From Sediminibacterium soli (GTDB lineage: Bacteria; Bacteroidota; Bacteroidia; Chitinophagales; Chitinophagaceae): a DNA stretch of 64,000 bases. The stretch is from the NCBI RefSeq assembly GCF_009939225.1, contig NZ_JAACJR010000003.1, forward strand, positions 372,001 through 436,000. Reading direction: 5' to 3'. The notes beneath the pieces are model-generated. The model was not told the origin of the DNA, made no database searches, and saw nothing but the letters and a program-made list of their open reading frames with translations. The position numbers were made by a program, and so were the translations under genes. Positions 58,809-64,000 of the stretch are shown here, piece by piece; the stretch's first letter is position 1, and every line of letters begins with the position of its first letter.

Positions 58809-59734
58809 AAAAGATACTTACGCTTACCACCAACCCCGCGCTCGATAAAAGTATTACAGTGCCTGAACTGGTTCCCGATAAAAAACTAAGGGCCTCGGAA
58901 GGAAAAACAGAACCGGGCGGTGGCGGCATCAATGTTTCGCGGGCATTGAAAAAACTGGGTATGGATAGCCTCGCCGTTTATTTTTCCGGCGGATATACCG
59001 GTAAACAGTTCGATTCACTGTTATCGGCCGAAGGCATTGCTGTCAAACCCTTTCCCATAGCGGCCGCAACCAGGGAAAATTTTATCGTTGTGGATACCTC
59101 CACCCGGCAGCAATACCGTTTTGGTATGGAAGGCCCCGACATAAAAGCCTCCGAATGGGCGCCCTGTCTGGACTGGATCGGCGGGCAAACCGGTATGGAT
59201 TTTCTGGTGGCAAGCGGCAGTCTTGCGCCCGGTGTGCCGCCAGATAGCATGGGCAGGCTGGCGGCGATTGCCAGAAAAGCGAACGCAAAACTGGTGGTGG
59301 ACACTTCCGGCGATGCGCTGGCGCATGCGGTGCAGGAAGGTGTGTTCCTGCTCAAACCCAACCTGGGCGAACTGGGCAAACTGATTGGCCGCGAAAAAAT
59401 TGCCGCACACGAAGTCGCCGATGCAGCGCTTAGCGTTATACAAAAAGGCGGCTGCGAAATCATGGTGGTGTCTATGGGCGCTGACGGAGCGGCGTTGGTA
59501 ACCGCCAGGGATCGTTTTACCGTACAGGCCCCGCAGGTGGAGAAAAAAAGTACGGTGGGTGCGGGCGACAGTATGGTGGCGGGAATACTGGCGGCCTTAA
59601 CCAATGGCTGGCCTTTGCAGGATGTATTGCGCTATGGCGTTGCCTGCGGCGCCGCCGCTGCCATGAACGAGGGTACGGAACTTTGCAAAAAAACGGATGC
59701 CGACCGCTTATTTTCACAAATGAAGCGGGGATAA
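58805..59734 (+). CDS. PfkB-family 1-phosphofructokinase-type hexose kinase
   Basis: The 309-residue protein belongs to the PfkB/ribokinase family, group of 1-phosphofructokinase, tagatose-6-phosphate kinase and bacterial 6-phosphofructokinase 2. It begins MKKILTLTTNPALDKSITVP; the glycine-rich GGGGINVSRALKKLG follows near residue 37, and the catalytic loop STVGAGDSMVAGIL lies near residue 255. It uses the ATG at 58805, overlapping the crtY stop, so it is cotranscribed with the carotenoid genes although its substrate has no obvious pathway link. Confidence 0.92.
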   Translation: MKKILTLTTNPALDKSITVPELVPDKKLRASEGKTEPGGGGINVSRALKKLGMDSLAVYFSGGYTGKQFDSLLSAEGIAVKPFPIAAATRENFIVVDTSTRQQYRFGMEGPDIKASEWAPCLDWIGGQTGMDFLVASGSLAPGVPPDSMGRLAAIARKANAKLVVDTSGDALAHAVQEGVFLLKPNLGELGKLIGREKIAAHEVADAALSVIQKGGCEIMVVSMGADGAALVTARDRFTVQAPQVEKKSTVGAGDSMVAGILAALTNGWPLQDVLRYGVACGAAAAMNEGTELCKKTDADRLFSQMKRG

Positions 59735-59763
59735 GGTTTCTTCTGTTATTTTTGCTGCCTTCC

Positions 59764-59835
59764 GGCCTCGTAGTACAATGGATAGTATATGAGTTTCCGA
59801 AGCTCCGGATCCAGGTTCGATTCCTGGCGAGGCCA
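59764..59835 (+). tRNA. tRNA-Arg (anticodon CCG)
   Basis: The 72-base sequence folds as a cloverleaf: acceptor GGCCTCG with CGAGGCC, D-stem GTAC with GTAT, anticodon loop TTCCGAA giving anticodon CCG (codon CGG), a four-base variable region and T-stem CCAGG with CCTGG around loop TTCGATT. The 27-43 pair of the anticodon stem is mismatched. CCA is not encoded; A73 is followed by CAGA. It lies 29 bases after the PfkB gene. Confidence 0.93.
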
Positions 59836-59847
59836 CAGATTTTTTGG

Positions 59848-59873
59848 AAAGGCGCCAATTTCACGGCGCCTTT
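59848..59873 (+). terminator. Terminator after tRNA-Arg
   Basis: AAAGGCGCC (59848-59856) and GGCGCCTTT (59865-59873) form a perfect 9-bp stem with an 8-base loop and T-rich sequence after it, 12 bases beyond the tRNA. Confidence 0.8.
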
Positions 59874-60101
59874 CGCCTTTTAGCAGCCTTGTCTTCAGTG
59901 AAATTAAAAGTGTAAGGCAATGCAGGGAACCACCCATTTTTGCCAACTGATCGCAATTAATTGCTTTTACCTTAAACCCCAGTACATCAAAACCGGATTT
60001 ACTGGATCAATGCAATCGGATTTCGCAGCCCATACTCGTTAGACCGGATTTTTCCAGACACCTCCGGTTACTGCGCACAACGCGTGGGGGAATTGTTGCC
60101 A

Positions 60102-60797
60102 CTAATCAAATAAACGGGCAAAATGGTTCTCCAGGTGTTTACGCATACCGTTGCGGAACAGTTCGGGTGTGCCCGTTTCCAGGATATCAACCAGTTCCTT
60201 GTGCGAGACGAACATTTTCAGCATGGGCTGTCTTTTCAGTAAGCCGCTGTTGTGCACATAATCAAAAACCGGCAGCAGCATTTTCTGGAATTTTTTCATG
60301 GTCTTGTTGCCGGTGATCTCGTACAGTTTTCCGTGAAACGCGATCTCGTGTTCGATATTGAAAAGATGGTATTGCGTGGCTTCGGGCTCGTTGTTCACGA
60401 TCTTCCTGAGTTCGGCAATATCGTTTTTGGTGATGCGGTGAAACAACAGATCGGCCATCCCTATCTCGAGTACCAGCCGGATCTCAAAGATCTCTTTCAG
60501 CGTTTCCTGGTCAAGGATATGTGGGTTCATACTCTTGCTCATCATACCGAACAGATCGGGATTGGTGATAACGGAACCTTTTTTCTTTTTTGATTCGATC
60601 AGTCCCATAATACGCAGCCTTGTCAGCGCTTCTCTGATCACAGTGCGGCTCACACCCAGGGTCTGGGCAAGTTCCATTTCCTTGGGTATTACATCGCCCA
60701 CCCGCAGCTTTTTCTGCTGCAGCAATTCCACCAGACTGGCTTCTACTTTGTCTACCAGCGTACTGGTGTCGAGGGATTTCAGATCCGCTATTACCAT
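60102..60797 (-). CDS. FadR/GntR-family transcriptional regulator (FCD domain)
   Basis: The 231-residue protein has an N-terminal winged helix (residues 10-75: VEASLVELLQQKKLRVGDVIP, AQTLGVSRTVIREALTRLRIMGLIESKKKKGSVIT) and a C-terminal FCD ligand-binding domain. Metal- or ligand-binding residues are expected in EIRLVLEIGMADLL and HEIAFHGKLYEITGN. It is divergent from susC, and two similar palindromes lie in its start codon region and before susC, so it probably controls both itself and the transporter. The ligand is likely a sugar acid or related organic acid taken up by that system; this is inference. Confidence 0.9.
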   Translation of the reverse strand: MVIADLKSLDTSTLVDKVEASLVELLQQKKLRVGDVIPKEMELAQTLGVSRTVIREALTRLRIMGLIESKKKKGSVITNPDLFGMMSKSMNPHILDQETLKEIFEIRLVLEIGMADLLFHRITKNDIAELRKIVNNEPEATQYHLFNIEHEIAFHGKLYEITGNKTMKKFQKMLLPVFDYVHNSGLLKRQPMLKMFVSHKELVDILETGTPELFRNGMRKHLENHFARLFD

Positions 60798-60812
60798 TAT
60801 GTCCTACTTAAT
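60796..60812. promoter_or_regulatory. Operator-like site over the FadR-type regulator start
   Basis: ATTATGTCCTACTTAAT resembles the palindrome at 60936 (ATTATGT matches exactly, the other arm partly). It overlaps the start codon of the regulator at 60795-60797, as expected for autorepression. Confidence 0.5.
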
Positions 60813-60929
60813 TCTGAAATAAAATAACTGAGAAGGGTTTAGTATGCCAAATAAATTCTGTTATTTATTGATTATCAATTGTAAACATCTTTCGTAAAAG
60901 AATATTTCGCGGAATGGGAAAATTCATAC

Positions 60930-60937
60930 TACATTTA
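60930..60937 (+). promoter_or_regulatory. Candidate -7 element of the second susC
   Basis: TACATTTA resembles TAnnTTTG and lies 32 bases before the ATG. The identical octamer occurs before the first susC at 11176-11183, also directly followed by a palindrome. A repressor bound at 60936-60954 would block this promoter. Confidence 0.45.
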
Positions 60938-60954
60938 TTATGTCATACATAATA
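60936..60954. promoter_or_regulatory. Palindromic GntR-type operator before the second susC
   Basis: TATTATGTCATACATAATA is a perfect palindrome with 8-bp arms and a 3-base centre. The core GT-N3-AC matches the typical FadR-subfamily operator pattern. It lies between the divergent regulator and susC, 15 bases before the susC ATG. Confidence 0.75.
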
Positions 60955-60969
60955 CAAATTTAACTGCTC

Positions 60970-63900
60970 ATGAAAACGACTTGCCTTAAAGTATGTATGT
61001 TGCTAACATGCTTTATCACCGCTGCGACTGTATTGGCGCAGACCCGGAGGATCTCGGGTAAAGTAGTATCCACAGAAGACAGCCAGCCAGTTGCGGGTGT
61101 CAATGTATTTCTCAAAGGAAAAACAGCCGGTACCCAAACCGGCGCCGAAGGTGCTTTCTCCATCGATGCATCTCCTTCGGACATTCTTGTATTCAGCTAT
61201 GTAGGGTACCTGTCGCAGGAAATACCCGTTGCTGCCCAAACCAGCCTCCAGGTTTCCCTGAGACCTGATGCGGCCAAACTGGCGGATGTGGTGGTCATCG
61301 GCTACGGCACCCAAACCCGCCGTAACCTGACCGCCGCCGTATCAACCGTAAGTCCGCAGGCTTTTGAACACTCTCCCAGCAGCAATGTGGCTACCGCACT
61401 GCAGGGAACGGTGCCTGGTTTACGGGTACAGCAGTCCACCGGCCAGCCCGGAACCTCCCCCTCGATTGTTTTCAGGGGCGGCACCGATTTTGGCGGAAAC
61501 GGAACGCCTTTGTTTGTGGTTGACGGCGTGATCGTTCCCACCCTGTTTGGTCTGGATATGAACGATATCGCCTCGATCGATCTCCTGAAAGATGCCGCCT
61601 CAACCGCCATCTATGGTGCAAGGGCTGCCAACGGCGTGGTACTCGTTTCCACGAAAAGAGGAAAAAAGGGTAGGTCGCAGGTAACCTATTCTGTGGGTCA
61701 TACAACAAATTACATCCGCAGAAATGCTTCGGAATACCTGAGCGCTGCAGATTATATCCGGATGAACCGTATCGGTATCCGTTCGAGGTACCTGGGCGAT
61801 TCACTTGACAACAATACCAACGCCATGAACACCGACAGAAGCCAGTTACTCGGTTCCTGGGGCTGGGCGTTAAACAGTGGCTGGACAGGCGCCGCAGGTT
61901 TGTATTCCACACAACTGGTTAGTGGTACCAACCGGAAATACCTGACCGATCCGGCCTGGAAACTGCTTATCGATGAAAATCCATTCGCGCCAGGGCAAAA
62001 AGACAGTATTCTATATCGCGAACTGGACGTGCGCACGCGTGAGAACCTGATCCTGCAACGCAATACCAGTACCGAACACAGCGTCGGTTTTTCCGGTGCC
62101 AACGAACAGGGAGATTTTGCACTCAGCCTGGGTACGGTCAACGACCAGGGTATGATCATCGGCTCTTCACTGAAACGCTGGAATGTGAATTTCAACGGAG
62201 GACTGAATGTGGGCAAAAAGCTCAGGCTCACCACCAATATCAGCGCTTACACGGTTAACCAGGCCCTGCCCTATACCGATCCAATGGGCGGCGGCGCAGG
62301 CGGACTGATGCAGCGGTTTATTGGTGTGGCACCCACGGTGCGGTATACAAACGACACCTCGGGTGTAATGCTGCCGGGGCCAAACGATATTACCCTGGGT
62401 AACCCGCTTTACTGGAGCACACTGTTCGTGAACACCACCAACCAGCAGCGCTTTATGGGCGGTGTTAACCTGGAATACAGCATCCTTCCTTCGCTGAAAT
62501 TCCTGGTAAGCGGTTCTGGCTATTTCCTGTATACCACCAATAATTTCTTCACCAAGGCATTCCAGCAGGGAAACAACGGGGCCTTTAATAACAACAGGTC
62601 GGCTTCGTTTAACCAGACAAAAGACATACAGTTTACCACCAACGCCTTTCTGCAGTTCAACAAAAACTTCAACGGCCATAACCTGACCGTATTGGGTGGC
62701 GGTGAATTTTATGATTTCAAAAGATATGTCCTATCCGGTTTTGCACAGGGCGCGCCCACCGATCTTATTCCCTGGCTGAGCGCATCCACTTCGCCAAGTG
62801 TGATCAACGGAACCATTGTGAATCCTGCGGGCGCTTCCTCTAATTTTTCCGCATGGGAGCGACTGGCTTCACTGATAGGCAGGGTGAATTATCACTATAA
62901 AAACCGTTACCTGCTTACCGGTATCGTACGTTACGACGGATCAAGCAGGCTGAACTCGGCCAATTTTTACGGACTGTTCCCCGGTATCTCTGCGGGATGG
63001 AACCTTTCGAACGAAGACTTCTTCCTGAAATCATCGCTCTCGAGGTATATCAGTCTTGTGAAACCCCGTATCAGCTACGGTGTGAACGGAAATCTTTCTT
63101 CGCTGGGTTATTTCGCCACGGCGCAGATCTACAACAACGCAGGCGTTTATAACGGGCAGGGAGGTACTTACGCGGCTTCCTATATCAACCCCGATCTGCG
63201 CTGGGAGAGATCCAACACGCTCAATATGGGCGCAGACCTTGGTTTTTTACAGAACCGGATCAATGTTTCCTTTGATTATTTTATCCGGAATGTGTACGAC
63301 AAAATTGCCAGCCTGGGTATCTCTGCACAAACCGGTTTCACAGGCTATACCACCAATCTTGCCCAGCTGCAGAACAGGGGTATCGAACTTGGCATCAATG
63401 CGCAGGTACTTGTGCCCAGAAAAGCGGACGGACTGAGTGTTACCGTCGGTGCTACGCTGTCGACCGCCAAAACCTATGCAGTTAAGTTGCCGTACAACGG
63501 TTTGCCGGGCAACAGGCAGGGTACTTTCCAGGTATGGGACCCGAAAAACCCGGGCCAGCTGTTACAGGTCAGCGGACTCATCGAAGGCCAGCGGTCCGGT
63601 CTTGACGAAGTGTGGGTACCAAGGTATGCAGGCATTTACACAGCACAGGCCGATCTTGCCAAAGACGCAGCCGTTTACAATTCTTTCCTTCCCTATACCA
63701 ACAAGCGGATCAAACAGCTTGGCGATGCAAGATGGGAGCAGACATACAGGAACGATACCATCGATTCAAGACAGTTTGTTTATGTGGGCAGAACCACGCC
63801 GCAGGTGGTGGGCAGTTTTTACCTGAATACCGGCTGGAAGGGATGGCATCTTTATGCAGGCTTTGATTATGCGCTCGGTTTTGTGGTGCTCAACAACGAG

Positions 63901-64000
63901 ATTGCGCGGGGACTGAACCAGGTGCAGGGTTCGCAGAACTCAACGATCGATGTGCTGAAAACATGGGCGCCGTCCAATCCCAATGGTACGCTGCCCAGGT
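60970..64000 (+). CDS. SusC/RagA family TonB-linked outer-membrane receptor (3' end beyond window)
   Basis: About 1010 codons are visible and the frame is open to the window end. The signal peptide is MKTTCLKVCMLLTCFITAATVLAQ in two joined parts, followed by the regulatory-like domain (ISGKVVSTEDSQPVAGVNVFLKGK), the TonB-linked segment VVVIGYGTQTRRNLTAAVS and the plug with FRGGTDFGGNGTPLFVVDGV and ASTAIYGARAANGVVLVSTKRG. The barrel continues to the edge. It is a different clade from the first susC, judging by the VIGYGTQ box. A susD partner and any enzymes should follow outside the window. Its promoter is overlapped by a GntR-type operator. Confidence 0.96.
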   Translation, partial: MKTTCLKVCMLLTCFITAATVLAQTRRISGKVVSTEDSQPVAGVNVFLKGKTAGTQTGAEGAFSIDASPSDILVFSYVGYLSQEIPVAAQTSLQVSLRPDAAKLADVVVIGYGTQTRRNLTAAVSTVSPQAFEHSPSSNVATALQGTVPGLRVQQSTGQPGTSPSIVFRGGTDFGGNGTPLFVVDGVIVPTLFGLDMNDIASIDLLKDAASTAIYGARAANGVVLVSTKRGKKGRSQVTYSVGHTTNYIRRNASEYLSAADYIRMNRIGIRSRYLGDSLDNNTNAMNTDRSQLLGSWGWALNSGWTGAAGLYSTQLVSGTNRKYLTDPAWKLLIDENPFAPGQKDSILYRELDVRTRENLILQRNTSTEHSVGFSGANEQGDFALSLGTVNDQGMIIGSSLKRWNVNFNGGLNVGKKLRLTTNISAYTVNQALPYTDPMGGGAGGLMQRFIGVAPTVRYTNDTSGVMLPGPNDITLGNPLYWSTLFVNTTNQQRFMGGVNLEYSILPSLKFLVSGSGYFLYTTNNFFTKAFQQGNNGAFNNNRSASFNQTKDIQFTTNAFLQFNKNFNGHNLTVLGGGEFYDFKRYVLSGFAQGAPTDLIPWLSASTSPSVINGTIVNPAGASSNFSAWERLASLIGRVNYHYKNRYLLTGIVRYDGSSRLNSANFYGLFPGISAGWNLSNEDFFLKSSLSRYISLVKPRISYGVNGNLSSLGYFATAQIYNNAGVYNGQGGTYAASYINPDLRWERSNTLNMGADLGFLQNRINVSFDYFIRNVYDKIASLGISAQTGFTGYTTNLAQLQNRGIELGINAQVLVPRKADGLSVTVGATLSTAKTYAVKLPYNGLPGNRQGTFQVWDPKNPGQLLQVSGLIEGQRSGLDEVWVPRYAGIYTAQADLAKDAAVYNSFLPYTNKRIKQLGDARWEQTYRNDTIDSRQFVYVGRTTPQVVGSFYLNTGWKGWHLYAGFDYALGFVVLNNEIARGLNQVQGSQNSTIDVLKTWAPSNPNGTLPR

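Noticed and set aside
59764-60101. tRNA-Arg as an integration site of a mobile element
   Set aside because: No integrase, no direct repeat of the tRNA 3' end and no foreign-looking genes follow.

Overview
The window is chromosomal DNA of a Bacteroidota bacterium, most likely family Chitinophagaceae. The support is two SusC-type outer-membrane receptors (one with its SusD lipoprotein), the gliding genes gldE and gldD, an arginine/lysine-rich 30-residue ribosome-associated protein typical of the phylum, promoter-like TAnnTTTG/A elements, several TTG starts and little use of Shine-Dalgarno sites. Coding density is high. I see no rRNA, CRISPR array, insertion sequence, integrase or phage gene.

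Layout. 1-9.7 kb: housekeeping and DNA metabolism (mutL, M3 peptidase, PSP1/RicT-like protein, holB, glutathione peroxidase, comF, radA). 10.2-16.9 kb: a SusC/SusD nutrient-uptake pair bracketed by two paralogous secreted proteins of unknown function. 16.9-25.9 kb: rng, a 30-residue basic protein, a TPR protein, HU, then mutY-ssb-gldE-gldD, a DUF3109 protein and lutB. 26-37 kb: a deacetylase-like protein, purH, comEC, a serine hydrolase, a free-standing C-terminal half of carB, an ECF sigma unit and a sulfatase. 37-40.8 kb: a DUF72 protein, a UmuD-like protein lacking its catalytic dyad, an intact and a degenerate 2H phosphoesterase, and a radical SAM protein, with a palindromic operator in the divergent gap. 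41-50.4 kb: an alkaline-phosphatase-fold enzyme, a permease, an amino-sugar kinase fused to the RapZ C-terminal domain and followed by a MurU-like nucleotidyltransferase, a hexapeptide acyltransferase, a NagX-like membrane protein and rfbBCA. 50.5-59.7 kb: a CarH-like B12 photoreceptor regulator and an ECF sigma factor heading a carotenoid operon (crtI, crtB, idi, crtD-like, cruF-like, crtZ, crtY) that should make a saproxanthin-type monocyclic xanthophyll, then a PfkB kinase. 59.8-64 kb: tRNA-Arg(CCG), a FadR-type regulator, and a divergent susC with a matching palindrome, cut by the window end.

The most unusual material is (i) the 38-40.8 kb cassette pairing catalytically dead proteins with live relatives, (ii) intergenic arrays of short degenerate words arranged as long inverted repeats, several between convergent genes, (iii) the kinase-RapZ fusion beside MurU, (iv) a perfect hairpin before the first susC whose arms are a Shine-Dalgarno and an anti-Shine-Dalgarno sequence, and (v) the split carB.
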